NCBI GenBank assembly: GCA_902571385.1
Contig: CACGBK010000003.1
Span: 96,001-160,000 of the forward strand
DNA length: 64,000 bases
Direction: 5' to 3'
DNA from: an uncultured Candidatus Actinomarina sp.
Lineage (GTDB): Bacteria; Actinomycetota; Acidimicrobiia; Actinomarinales; Actinomarinaceae
Positions within the stretch are counted from its first letter, which is position 1, and each line of letters opens with the position of its first letter. Below are positions 10,081 to 17,969 of this stretch, one piece after another. Both the position numbers and the translations under genes were made by a program. Below the pieces are notes generated by a model. That model was given only the letters and a program-made list of their open reading frames with translations, was not told the origin of the DNA and did not search any database.

Positions 10081-10640
10081 ATGTAACTCCCAATTATCTC
10101 CGAAAATTTTTCGACAGATATTTTTATCTCATCAGCCTCATTGTCAGAAAATTTAAAAAATGTTTCAAAAAATCCAACTCCCCTATCAGACATTGACTTA
10201 AGAACTGATAAATTCTTTACACCTAGTCCCATTGAAAATAAATAAGCTAATGCAGAAAATCTATCAACATCCATCTGGGTGTAAGTTTCCTTCATATGTT
10301 CATATTTATAATCAACTAATTCTTCAAAATCTTTTTCCTTTAATCCTGATTTTTTTAATGCATCGTGTTTGGAATAATTATCAATGACAATTTTTGATTT
10401 TTCGGTATTTCCTAAAAGAAGTTTCGGATTATTTTTAATTGCTTTTAACGTATAATATTGATTTTCTTGAAGATCTAGTATCTTTTTAATTTTCGTTATA
10501 TCTTTTTCTGAAAAACTTCGTGTTCCACCCTTTGATCTTTTTGGTTTGATTAGGCCTTCTTTTTCTAAAAATCTTATACGTGAAATCGATACAGATGGGA
10601 ATTCTTTTTTAATTAATTTAGATGCATCTCCAATATTCAT
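10065..10640 (-). CDS. ftsR: MerR-family regulator (FtsR/Rv1828-like)
   Basis: A 191-residue protein with an N-terminal MerR winged helix (MNIGDASKLIKKEF, then ISRIRFLEKEGLIKPKRS, about 19-36, and GTRSFSEKDI) and an all-helical C-terminal domain. Size, sequence style and position directly after the FHA gene match the actinobacterial Rv1828/FtsR type, which in Corynebacterium activates ftsZ. The orthology is an inference from synteny. It overlaps the FHA gene upstream (ATGA) and the carboxypeptidase start downstream. Confidence 0.85.
   Translation of the reverse strand: MNIGDASKLIKKEFPSVSISRIRFLEKEGLIKPKRSKGGTRSFSEKDITKIKKILDLQENQYYTLKAIKNNPKLLLGNTEKSKIVIDNYSKHDALKKSGLKEKDFEELVDYKYEHMKETYTQMDVDRFSALAYLFSMGLGVKNLSVLKSMSDRGVGFFETFFKFSDNEADEIKISVEKFSEIIGSYILEDL
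10087..10091 (-). promoter_or_regulatory. Shine-Dalgarno site deciding the AUU start
   Basis: GGGAG lies six bases upstream of the ATT at 10080-10078, inside the end of the upstream MerR gene. It is the main evidence that translation of the carboxypeptidase begins at a non-canonical codon. Confidence 0.6.
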
Positions 10641-10987
10641 TGCTTTTCAACTTTTGTAATTATTAAATTAAATTTTCCAATTTGTATTCTAAATCCTGAT
10701 TCCAATTTACTTTCTGTTGTGAGCTCACCATTTACAAATATTCCGTTTGTTGATTTTTCATCCGAAATTGTTATTTCTTCATCATCAACACTTATAAACC
10801 CATGATTTCTTGATACAGTAATATCGTCTAAAATTATTTCTTTACTCTCTAATCTTCCTATTTTATGAATACCATTTGTAAGAAGCCATGATGATGACTT
10901 TATGTCATCATTGAGAAGAGAAAGTATATAACTTGCTTCCTGATTTATAAATATTGAGTCTTCAAATGGTATCGTATCGTTATTCAT
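10637..10987 (-). CDS. FHA-domain protein (GarA-like)
   Basis: A 116-residue protein consisting of about 40 residues followed by a forkhead-associated domain. The FHA phosphothreonine-binding core is visible: IGRLESKEIIL (about 43-53), SRNHGFI (about 59-65) and STNGIFVNGE (about 79-88). Its place upstream of the FtsR-like gene matches GarA (Rv1827), which controls glutamate metabolism and is phosphorylated by PknB/PknG on an N-terminal ETTS motif. That motif is absent here, so the same switch cannot be assumed. It overlaps its neighbours on both sides (8 and 4 bases). Confidence 0.88.
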   Translation of the reverse strand: MNNDTIPFEDSIFINQEASYILSLLNDDIKSSSWLLTNGIHKIGRLESKEIILDDITVSRNHGFISVDDEEITISDEKSTNGIFVNGELTTESKLESGFRIQIGKFNLIITKVEKQ

Positions 10988-11507
10988 CTTTAATAATTCT
11001 ATAAAGATATTCTAATGCAACAAAGTAGTAAAAAATTAATGAAATTGCTCCAAAAACTATAAATATTATTGACTCATTTGTGATATTTATAACAAAAAAA
11101 CATATTGAAAAAAATATGAATACTGTTCCAAATTTCCCATAATTTGATACTGTTATTGTCTTTGTAGAAAAAAGTACATATATAGATCCAATTAAAACTA
11201 AAACTTCACGTAATATAACCCCATAAAAAAACCAATTGGGGAAAATTTCAAACAACCAGAATAAAAGTAAAATAAAAACAGTCCTATCGGAAACAGGATC
11301 TAAAATAGTACCAAGTTTAGAAACTTGATTAAATCTTCGAGCTACTATTCCGTCAATAGAGTCAGATATCCCAATTAGTGCAATAGTTATTACAAGAATT
11401 GTTGTTGAAAAATCACTTAAAGAATAATTGAGGAATAAATAAACCGATACAAAAAGCCTAGAGAGAGTAATGAGATTTGGAATTAAAAAAATATCTTTAA
11501 GTTTCAA
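10980..11507 (-). CDS. pgsA: CDP-alcohol phosphatidyltransferase (PgsA-like)
   Basis: About 175 residues, an inner-membrane enzyme that joins a CDP-diacylglycerol phosphatidyl group to an alcohol, probably glycerol 3-phosphate. The family signature DG-x2-AR-x8-G-x3-D-x3-D is complete: DGIVARRFNQVSKLGTILD followed by PVSD. Several hydrophobic helices follow. A TTG at 11507 with AAGGA eight bases upstream is preferred over an earlier TTG at 11537, which would overlap the ABC gene by 41 bases. The pgsA-FHA-MerR order matches Rv1822-Rv1828 in M. tuberculosis. The exact acceptor alcohol is uncertain. Confidence 0.85.
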   Translation of the reverse strand: MKLKDIFLIPNLITLSRLFVSVYLFLNYSLSDFSTTILVITIALIGISDSIDGIVARRFNQVSKLGTILDPVSDRTVFILLLFWLFEIFPNWFFYGVILREVLVLIGSIYVLFSTKTITVSNYGKFGTVFIFFSICFFVINITNESIIFIVFGAISLIFYYFVALEYLYRIIKDE

Positions 11508-12456
11508 TAAAGAAATCCTTCGTATCGTGAGTTGCAACTAAATGTTCGTTTCCAATATCTACCATTTTTTCATTTGGATTACTTGATATAATTTTGTCTA
11601 GTTCATCAAAATTAACTTCATAACGTTCTCTCTTGTAACCTGGATCCGGTATTGGTATTGATGATATCAGTCTTTTTGTATAAGGATGGATTGGATTATT
11701 TAGTAGCTCTTCAGTTTCTGCTATTTCAACTAATTTTCCATTAAACATAACAGCGATTCGATTGCACATATATCGTGCTACAGCAAGATCATGTGTTATA
11801 TATAAATAAGACACATCAAGTTCTTTTGCAAGATTTAACATTAAATCCATAATTGATATACGTATTGAAACATCGAGCATAGAGGTTGGTTCATCACAAA
11901 TTACAAATTTCGGTTTCATAATTAATGTTCTAGCAATTGATACTCGTTGTCTCTGTCCACCAGATATTTCATGCGGATATCTTTGTAAGTAATTTTCTGG
12001 AGGTGTCAAACCAACAGTTCGTAATATTTCAACTATTGCTTCTTCTCTTTCGCCTAAGGAACCAATATTGTGAATATCAAGAGGCTCTTTAATAATATCT
12101 TTAATCGTCCATCTTGGGTTTAAAGATTCATAAGGATCTTGAAATATCATCTGCATATTTCTTCTAAAAACTCTCATCCCATCTTCATCGATTGCATCGA
12201 TTGATTCCATAATATTTTTTTCGGGATTAAAAAAATTAACACTTCCAGATGTTTTTGGTTCTAGCAAACATAAAGATCGGGCAGTTGTTGTTTTTCCACA
12301 ACCACTTTGGCCTACTAACCCAAGAGACTCCCCTGCTTTAATGTTAAAACTAACCTCATCAACTGCTTTTATAATTTTCTTTTTCCCAGTAAAGAAACTA
12401 TTAGATATTTCAAAATGTTTTGCTAAGTTACGTACTTCAATTAGATTTTTACTCAT
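11497..12456 (-). CDS. oppF: Peptide ABC transporter ATP-binding protein (OppF/DppF type)
   Basis: A 319-residue ATPase with Walker A GQSGCGKTT (about 48-56), signature ISGGQRQR (about 164-171), Walker B FVICDEPTS and a switch His in ITHDLA. A C-terminal oligopeptide/dipeptide transporter extension with IPIPDPGYKRERY is present, as is typical for OppF/DppF. It energises uptake together with the adjacent OppD-type ATPase. The start overlaps the oppD stop by 8 bases and it is the last transporter gene in the operon, running directly into the pgsA-like gene. Confidence 0.95.
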   Translation of the reverse strand: MSKNLIEVRNLAKHFEISNSFFTGKKKIIKAVDEVSFNIKAGESLGLVGQSGCGKTTTARSLCLLEPKTSGSVNFFNPEKNIMESIDAIDEDGMRVFRRNMQMIFQDPYESLNPRWTIKDIIKEPLDIHNIGSLGEREEAIVEILRTVGLTPPENYLQRYPHEISGGQRQRVSIARTLIMKPKFVICDEPTSMLDVSIRISIMDLMLNLAKELDVSYLYITHDLAVARYMCNRIAVMFNGKLVEIAETEELLNNPIHPYTKRLISSIPIPDPGYKRERYEVNFDELDKIISSNPNEKMVDIGNEHLVATHDTKDFFIET

Positions 12457-13426
12457 AGTTTTCTCCTAGACTACAAGAATCAACAAAATGATCATGCCCT
12501 ACTTCAATTAATTTCATATCTCTTTCTGGTTTGCATGAAATGTTTCGATTAGGACACCTTGGTGCAAAAGAACATCCTTCAATTTTATTTATTAAACTTG
12601 GAGGTTCTCCATCTAGAGATTTTAATTTTTTCTTCTCACCTTTTATAGAAGGTGTAGAATCTAAAAGTGCTTTTGTATAAGAATGCTTAGGCGAATTAAA
12701 TACTTCACTCGTAGGTCCAATTTCTACAATTGATCCTGCGTACATTACTGCAATTTTATCAGTCATTTCTGCTATAACAGCAATGTCATGTGATATATAA
12801 ATTAGGCTTAAACCTAGCAATTCCTGTACTTTTTTAATCTCATTAAGTATTTGATCTTGTATGACTACGTCTAAAGCAGTTGTTGGTTCATCAGCAATTA
12901 TTATTTTTGGATCGCAAGAAAGAGCTAATGCTATCACAGCTCTTTGTTTCATTCCTCCAGATAATTCGTGTGGAAATCTATTTGCAGTACTTTCATCCAA
13001 GCCAACCATCTTAAATAATTGATTTATTTTGTCTATGTTTGTTTGCTTCGAGTTTTCAGGATAATGTTCTCTTAATGCTTCTCTTATTTGTTCACCAATT
13101 TTAATAACAGGATTCCAAGCATTCATAGCACCTTGAAAAACTATACTTATGCTGTCCCACCTTACTTTTCTTAACTCATTTTCAGATAGTCCAATTAATT
13201 CTTTTCCGTCAAGCTTGATGCTTCCTTCTGATATTACTGAATTCTCAGGTTGAAGCTGAAGTAATGTCATTGCAACAGAAGTTTTGCCACAGCCAGATTC
13301 TCCTACAAGACCAAATGATTCCCCACTTTTTACATTAAAAGTTACATCTTTTACAGCCAAAACGTTTCCTTCTAGAGTTTCATAGTGCATTGATAAATTT
13401 TGTACATCTAAAATTATGTCTGACAT
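12449..13426 (-). CDS. oppD: Peptide ABC transporter ATP-binding protein (OppD/DppD type)
   Basis: A 325-residue ATPase with Walker A GESGCGKTS (about 40-48), ABC signature LSGGMKQR (about 156-163) and Walker B IIIADEPTT. The C-terminal Cys-rich motif CSFAPRCPNRNISC is the oligo/dipeptide transporter signature region (in homologues it can bind an Fe-S cluster). It pairs with the OppF-type subunit downstream, and the two permease genes lie upstream with only one base between stop and start. Confidence 0.95.
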   Translation of the reverse strand: MSDIILDVQNLSMHYETLEGNVLAVKDVTFNVKSGESFGLVGESGCGKTSVAMTLLQLQPENSVISEGSIKLDGKELIGLSENELRKVRWDSISIVFQGAMNAWNPVIKIGEQIREALREHYPENSKQTNIDKINQLFKMVGLDESTANRFPHELSGGMKQRAVIALALSCDPKIIIADEPTTALDVVIQDQILNEIKKVQELLGLSLIYISHDIAVIAEMTDKIAVMYAGSIVEIGPTSEVFNSPKHSYTKALLDSTPSIKGEKKKLKSLDGEPPSLINKIEGCSFAPRCPNRNISCKPERDMKLIEVGHDHFVDSCSLGENYE

Positions 13427-13427
13427 A

Positions 13428-14507
13428 TCATCTTTTCCTTAGTCTTGGATTAAAAACGTCGTCCAAACCTCTACCAACTAAATAAAATCCACCGGCTAAT
13501 AATGTAACTGCGAGACCAGCTGGTAAAACTAACCACCAATACTCCATCCCTTGATTAATATAACCATCGGCCTGAGCGACTGATATCATTAGACCCCAAC
13601 TCATATCAATGTTTAACAGCCCCAAAAAAGAAAGAATTGATTCTGAGGCAATAGCACCTGTGACGCTAAAGACCATATAGAGTAGAGCAAGTGGTGCAAC
13701 ATTAGGAAGAATGTGCGATATTAATATTTTCATTCTAGATCCCCCTGTTATCCTTGCAGAATCTACAAATGGTTTAACTTTTACCTGCAAGGCTTGAGAT
13801 TTAATTGTAATTACACTTCCACCTAACCCACCAAAGATTCCCAAAACTAAAGCTAGATGCCATACTTGTAATTCAGCGAATGCAGAAATAATGAATAAAA
13901 GTGGCAAAGTGGGTAACATCAAAACCAAATCTGATTGACGCATTAAATATGCATCAATGGCCCCTCCAAAATATGCAGCTATAGTTCCTAGCAATGTTGA
14001 TATTCCAACACCTACAATTGCACTTAGTAGACCCAGAACAAATGCAACTTGACTTCCCTCCATAAGTTGAGAAAATACATCCCTTCCAAGTGAGTCAGTA
14101 CCCAAGATGTGTTTAGAAGATGGCGGGGCTGGTTGTATAAATTGTTCAATAACATCACCTTCCTGAATACCAGGGTTATAAGGTGCAACAGCAACAATAT
14201 TTACTTCTTCAGGTCCAGGACAATCATTCGGTGTCTTATATTCAGGAGTGGGATAATCAATATCTTTACAGGATACAACTGTAGCTTGAATTTTTTGAGA
14301 ATCGTAACCAACTACAGGGTGGTATGTTGCTTCATCCCATATATTAGTAAGAAATAAAAAAGGTTGTAATAATGCAAGTAAACCAAAAAAAGCAACTATT
14401 ACAAGTCCTAGTACACCAATTTTACTTTGTTTGAATAAATTGAAATTTCGTTTTAGTGATTCATATTTTAAACTATTATTTTCAGAATTATTTACCGTAT
14501 CCATCAT
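13428..14507 (-). CDS. oppC: Peptide ABC transporter permease (OppC/DppC type)
   Basis: A 359-residue permease. The first helix (about 32-52) is followed by a large extracytoplasmic segment of about 90 residues with two Cys, then HILGTDSLGRDVFSQL, the conserved entry to the BPD_transp_1 domain, five further helices and a coupling loop near DSARITGGSRMKIL. The external segment is longer than in classical OppC (about 300 residues). The start codon shares a base with the oppB stop (TAATG), so translation is coupled. Confidence 0.93.
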   Translation of the reverse strand: MMDTVNNSENNSLKYESLKRNFNLFKQSKIGVLGLVIVAFFGLLALLQPFLFLTNIWDEATYHPVVGYDSQKIQATVVSCKDIDYPTPEYKTPNDCPGPEEVNIVAVAPYNPGIQEGDVIEQFIQPAPPSSKHILGTDSLGRDVFSQLMEGSQVAFVLGLLSAIVGVGISTLLGTIAAYFGGAIDAYLMRQSDLVLMLPTLPLLFIISAFAELQVWHLALVLGIFGGLGGSVITIKSQALQVKVKPFVDSARITGGSRMKILISHILPNVAPLALLYMVFSVTGAIASESILSFLGLLNIDMSWGLMISVAQADGYINQGMEYWWLVLPAGLAVTLLAGGFYLVGRGLDDVFNPRLRKR

Positions 14508-15679
14508 TACCCCTGTGACTTAATTCTTATTCTTGGATCTAAAAATGCATAGGAAACATCTGCTAAAAAGTGTGCAATTAAGGCAAAAACACCTATAAAA
14601 GAAAACGATGCCATTGCAACAGGTATATCTTCACGTAAAACACTTTCAAGGATTAACTGACCCATGCCAGGCCATGAAAAAATAGTTTCTGTTAATACTG
14701 AGCCGTCAATAATTGTTACGATAGTAAAAATAAATGACGTTACAACTGGTAATAATGCTGTTCTTGCCGCATGTCTATCTCTAATTCTTTTTTGACTCAA
14801 TCCTTTTGCTCTTGCAGTAAGTATATAATCATCCTTTAACACCTCCATCATCGTTGTACGTGTAAGAAGAGCTGTACCAGCAAAAGCGACAATTGTAACA
14901 GTGAGTACTGGCAATATAGTATGGTAAGCGATATCTCCTGCGTAAAATCTCATTTCAGATAATTGACCTGTGTTCCAGTAGAAGTTTGAAATAAAAAGTA
15001 ATGCAAAGAAAGATCCTAATCGTATATTACGTCTCAAATTTAATGATTCGATTTCTTTTGTTAATAATGTGATAACAAAATATAAAACTGAAAAAATTAC
15101 CATGTATTTAATCATTTCTAAAAAAACTACATCACTATCAAATGGTGAGTCATACCATTTACTAGGAGTTAAAAATTTACCAATTGGGACCCACCCCATT
15201 CTTAAACCAAAGAACCATAACATTAATAATGCAAACCAAGGATAAAAAACTGTATAAGAAAAGACAGAAGTAATAGTTATCCATGTTTCACTTTTAGAAC
15301 CCCTTCTCCAGGCTAATATTTTGCCTACAAAAAAACCTGTATAAAATGCAAGAATATTAACAACTGAAAATAACATTAAAGTTCTAGGAAGTCTTTCAGC
15401 TATCAATTCAATTGCAGTTTTAGGGAATTGAATGTAGGAATACCCTAAATCACCTTTAAAAAAGTTAACAATATATTTTTGTAAACGGACAGATAAGGGT
15501 TGGTCTAAACCATAAAGAGCTATAGTTTCTTCATATGCATAAGGAGGAAGTGATGGATTCAATAATAAGTTTTGAAATGCATTTCCAGGTATCGCATCAA
15601 AAAGCAGATAAGAAATAATCAAAAATAGAAAAAAAACAACAACCATTTGAATAAATCGATTGACTATATAACGTAACAT
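14507..15679 (-). CDS. oppB: Peptide ABC transporter permease (OppB/DppB type)
   Basis: A 390-residue permease. N-terminal YIVNRFIQMVVVFF and FDAIPGNAF are typical of the OppB/DppB family; the coupling helix ILTARAKGLSQKRIRDRHAA is at about 285-304 and the end reads LDPRIRIK. It is longer than the usual 306-340 because of an insertion of about 60 residues between helices (about 165-235) that contains extra hydrophobic stretches. It forms the channel together with OppC. The start lies 71 bases after the binding-protein gene, separated from it by a strong hairpin. Confidence 0.93.
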   Translation of the reverse strand: MLRYIVNRFIQMVVVFFLFLIISYLLFDAIPGNAFQNLLLNPSLPPYAYEETIALYGLDQPLSVRLQKYIVNFFKGDLGYSYIQFPKTAIELIAERLPRTLMLFSVVNILAFYTGFFVGKILAWRRGSKSETWITITSVFSYTVFYPWFALLMLWFFGLRMGWVPIGKFLTPSKWYDSPFDSDVVFLEMIKYMVIFSVLYFVITLLTKEIESLNLRRNIRLGSFFALLFISNFYWNTGQLSEMRFYAGDIAYHTILPVLTVTIVAFAGTALLTRTTMMEVLKDDYILTARAKGLSQKRIRDRHAARTALLPVVTSFIFTIVTIIDGSVLTETIFSWPGMGQLILESVLREDIPVAMASFSFIGVFALIAHFLADVSYAFLDPRIRIKSQG

Positions 15680-15707
15680 TTCACCCCATAAAAAATAATT
15701 CTAATTA

Positions 15708-15740
15708 TAAATCGGAACGAGCAGAGCCCGTTCCGATTTA
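15708..15740 (-). promoter_or_regulatory. Intercistronic hairpin between oppA and oppB
   Basis: A perfect 12-bp inverted repeat (TAAATCGGAACG at 15708-15719, CGTTCCGATTTA at 15729-15740) with a 9-base loop lies ten bases after the binding-protein stop. No T run follows immediately on the minus strand, so it looks less like a terminator than an RNA-stabilising or partial-termination element that gives more binding protein than permease. Confidence 0.7.
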
Positions 15741-15749
15741 ATAATAATT

Positions 15750-17747
15750 TTAGTCACTAACACTAACGTTGCTAGGATTACCACTTAATTGTTGTAACCC
15801 ATCAAGCATATTAGTGAATGGGAAAGATATATTATCTTTATATACCTCAAGTATTGGTGTTGTTACCAATACTAAATAAGGCATATCCTCAAATAATAAT
15901 GCTTCCATTTGCTTACTTAATGACTGAGCTTCGCTTACGCTTTTAGCTCCTTTGAATTGTGATACTAATTCAGCAAATTCAGGGTTTTGATAACCATCTG
16001 GACCATTGTATCCAGTTGTATTAAATCCTTCATTTACACATGTATCGTTAGCTCCATCAAAGAAGTTTGTTGGGTGATCTGGAAATGCAGATAGTCCCCA
16101 ACCAAGCATATAAACGTCCCAATCCTTACAAGTAGCTGCTGTAAACACTTTGTCTACAATAACACCAAAACCTGTAGGTCGAGCAACTATATCAACACCC
16201 AATTGTTGCATGTAATCAGCAACGAATAATGAGAATGTTGATCTAATTGGATCGAATCCTGGTCCTGGAGCATATAGCAACATGTTTTCAGGCATTGCTT
16301 CTCCATTAGGACCTTTCAATCCTGTAGGAGCAATAGCTCTTTCACTACCACCTGGGTGTTCGCCCCAGTCAGTAGCTTGCCATCCAGCATCTTGTAATAT
16401 TTGGATAGATTTCTCCCATTTTTCAGCTGATGAGAGATCTGCGCATTCCTTGAGAACACCAGTAACAGGTGCTACCCACGATGTTAATGCGGCAGGCATT
16501 TGTCCATCCATATTAATTGCGACTCCTTGTAGAACATTGTTAATAACATAGTCTTTATCAACAATACAACCTACAGCTTGTCTATAAGCTTTATTACTAC
16601 CAGGGAAAACTCTGGTATTAAACGCCATGTATCTCATACCGTTAGAAAAGTTAGAAATAACTTCTGTTCCAGGAATCCTGGAAAGTTTTTCATATGTAGC
16701 TCTCTTTACACCACTAGGGTTAAGAACGAAATCTACATCTCCATTTTCAAATGCAAGATATGCTGAATCTTGATCATTATAAATAGAGAACTCTACTTGT
16801 CCAACGAATGGACCATTTGCATATGTGAAAGATTCTCCAGAAAGGTCACCAAACTCACCAGAAACTGCTGGGGCAACTCCATTATCTTGTGAAATTGCTA
16901 CACCACCATTAGCGTAGTTTGTTGTCTCTCCACCGAAATACATTGTATCTGGATCATATGTCCAGGTATAAAATGCACCTTGTTCAATCTTCTCATATAC
17001 GAAAGCGCTAGCAACAGGTGCATCCGCACCGGAAACTGCTAAAAGATCCTCTCTTGAAGTAGCGAATTGTTCCCAATATGCTTGTGATAAAGCTGGTGCA
17101 ACTGCTGCACCGTATTGCCATCCAGTTAATCCTGGATCATAGTTAAAAGTAATTTTAACTGTGTAATCATCAGGCGCTTCGACATTTGTTACACACTCGA
17201 CTTCACAATTGGAAGGCCATACTGCGGCCCATTGACCTAACAATGGAAGTCCTTTTGCAGTATTGTATGTAAATACCCAGTCGTTTGCTGTTATTGGGTT
17301 TCCGTCACTCCATTCGTATCCTTCAACAATAGGAACTGAGTAGCTAAATGTTCCATCACCATTATCTGTTGATGTTTCAACTAGTTCAGTTGCCATTGAA
17401 GGTATGAGGGTATAGTTTGGATATGAAATTCCAAACAATGAAACAGATTGGCCTGTCATCTGATATAGAGAATAGGCATCTGTGTCTGTGTCATACCATT
17501 TGAAGAGATTCTGAGTTGCAGGATCTTGAAATATAGCTAACTTAAATACACCGTCAGGTGCAGAAGATGACGCCACAGTTGTTGCAGGTGCTTCGGATTC
17601 TGCTGCAGGTTCAGTAGTGTCGGATGATTCCTCTACTACATCATCAGCAGTATCATCACTTGTGTTTCCACAAGCAACAACAACCATTGCAAATACAACA
17701 AAAAGCATTAATAATCGCCAACTTCTAGAGTTAGTTTTTATATTCAA
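15750..17747 (-). CDS. oppA: Peptide ABC transporter substrate-binding lipoprotein
   Basis: A 665-residue extracytoplasmic binding protein of the SBP_bac_5 family. The signal peptide ends in the lipobox VVAC with Cys26 as lipidation site, followed by a Ser/Thr/Glu/Ala-rich linker (about 28-62). Family segments include YEWSDGNPITANDWVFTYN, FENGDVDFVLNP and MRYMAFNTRVFPGSNKAYRQ (the conserved region where the substrate-binding cleft is covered). The start is TTG at 17747, supported by AAAGGAG five bases upstream. It feeds the four downstream transporter genes. Substrate is probably short peptides, but nickel, sugars or opines are also carried by the family. Confidence 0.95.
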   Translation of the reverse strand: MNIKTNSRSWRLLMLFVVFAMVVVACGNTSDDTADDVVEESSDTTEPAAESEAPATTVASSSAPDGVFKLAIFQDPATQNLFKWYDTDTDAYSLYQMTGQSVSLFGISYPNYTLIPSMATELVETSTDNGDGTFSYSVPIVEGYEWSDGNPITANDWVFTYNTAKGLPLLGQWAAVWPSNCEVECVTNVEAPDDYTVKITFNYDPGLTGWQYGAAVAPALSQAYWEQFATSREDLLAVSGADAPVASAFVYEKIEQGAFYTWTYDPDTMYFGGETTNYANGGVAISQDNGVAPAVSGEFGDLSGESFTYANGPFVGQVEFSIYNDQDSAYLAFENGDVDFVLNPSGVKRATYEKLSRIPGTEVISNFSNGMRYMAFNTRVFPGSNKAYRQAVGCIVDKDYVINNVLQGVAINMDGQMPAALTSWVAPVTGVLKECADLSSAEKWEKSIQILQDAGWQATDWGEHPGGSERAIAPTGLKGPNGEAMPENMLLYAPGPGFDPIRSTFSLFVADYMQQLGVDIVARPTGFGVIVDKVFTAATCKDWDVYMLGWGLSAFPDHPTNFFDGANDTCVNEGFNTTGYNGPDGYQNPEFAELVSQFKGAKSVSEAQSLSKQMEALLFEDMPYLVLVTTPILEVYKDNISFPFTNMLDGLQQLSGNPSNVSVSD

Positions 17748-17752
17748 TTTTT

Positions 17753-17759
17753 CTCCTTT
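17753..17759 (-). promoter_or_regulatory. Strong Shine-Dalgarno site for the TTG start of oppA
   Basis: AAAGGAG, five bases upstream of TTG (17747-17745). It is one of the clearest ribosome binding sites in the window and decides the TTG start. Confidence 0.85.
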
Positions 17760-17766
17760 TTGTATA

Positions 17767-17794
17767 CAAAAAATCCACTTAAAAAAAAGTGGAT
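17767..17794 (-). terminator. Intrinsic terminator or leader attenuator upstream of oppA
   Basis: On the minus strand ATCCACTT, six bases, AAGTGGAT, then TTTTT. The stem is 8 bp (17773-17780 with 17787-17794). It could end the der transcript or act as an attenuator inside the oppA leader, because it ends only about 8 bases before the oppA Shine-Dalgarno site and no clear promoter fits between them that would keep that site. Confidence 0.65.
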
Positions 17795-17823
17795 GTCTCT
17801 ATATTAGGTTACAAATCAACCAT

Positions 17824-17856
17824 TTCAAGGTATAAATCGTTTTATTTATACTTGAA
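17824..17856. repeat. Long inverted repeat in the oppA upstream region
   Basis: TTCAAGGTATAAAT (17824-17837) and ATTTATACTTGAA (17844-17856) pair over 13 positions with one bulged base and a 6-base loop. No T run follows on either strand, so it may be an operator or a leader RNA hairpin preceding the terminator-like hairpin. Confidence 0.6.
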
Positions 17857-17878
17857 GTTGATATTTTTATTAGATAGT

Positions 17879-17968
17879 TCAGAAAAGCTCAATAATCATT
17901 TGATATATTCTAATAACTAAATAAAAACCAAATAAAAAAACACCAAACTTAAATCCAAAATTTTCCAT
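17879..17968 (-). CDS. Possible 29-residue membrane peptide downstream of der
   Basis: An ATG one base after the der stop codon opens a 29-codon frame that is almost entirely hydrophobic (MENFGFKFGVFLFGFYLVIR, then IYQMIIELF). It looks like a single-helix membrane peptide. The tight coupling to der favours translation, but no ribosome binding site is visible and short hydrophobic frames arise easily in AT-rich DNA. No function can be proposed. Confidence 0.3.
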   Translation of the reverse strand: MENFGFKFGVFLFGFYLVIRIYQMIIELF

Positions 17969-17969
17969 A

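Noticed and set aside
14109-14357. Plus-strand frame inside oppC
   Set aside because: It is antisense to a well-conserved permease and shows no family resemblance.
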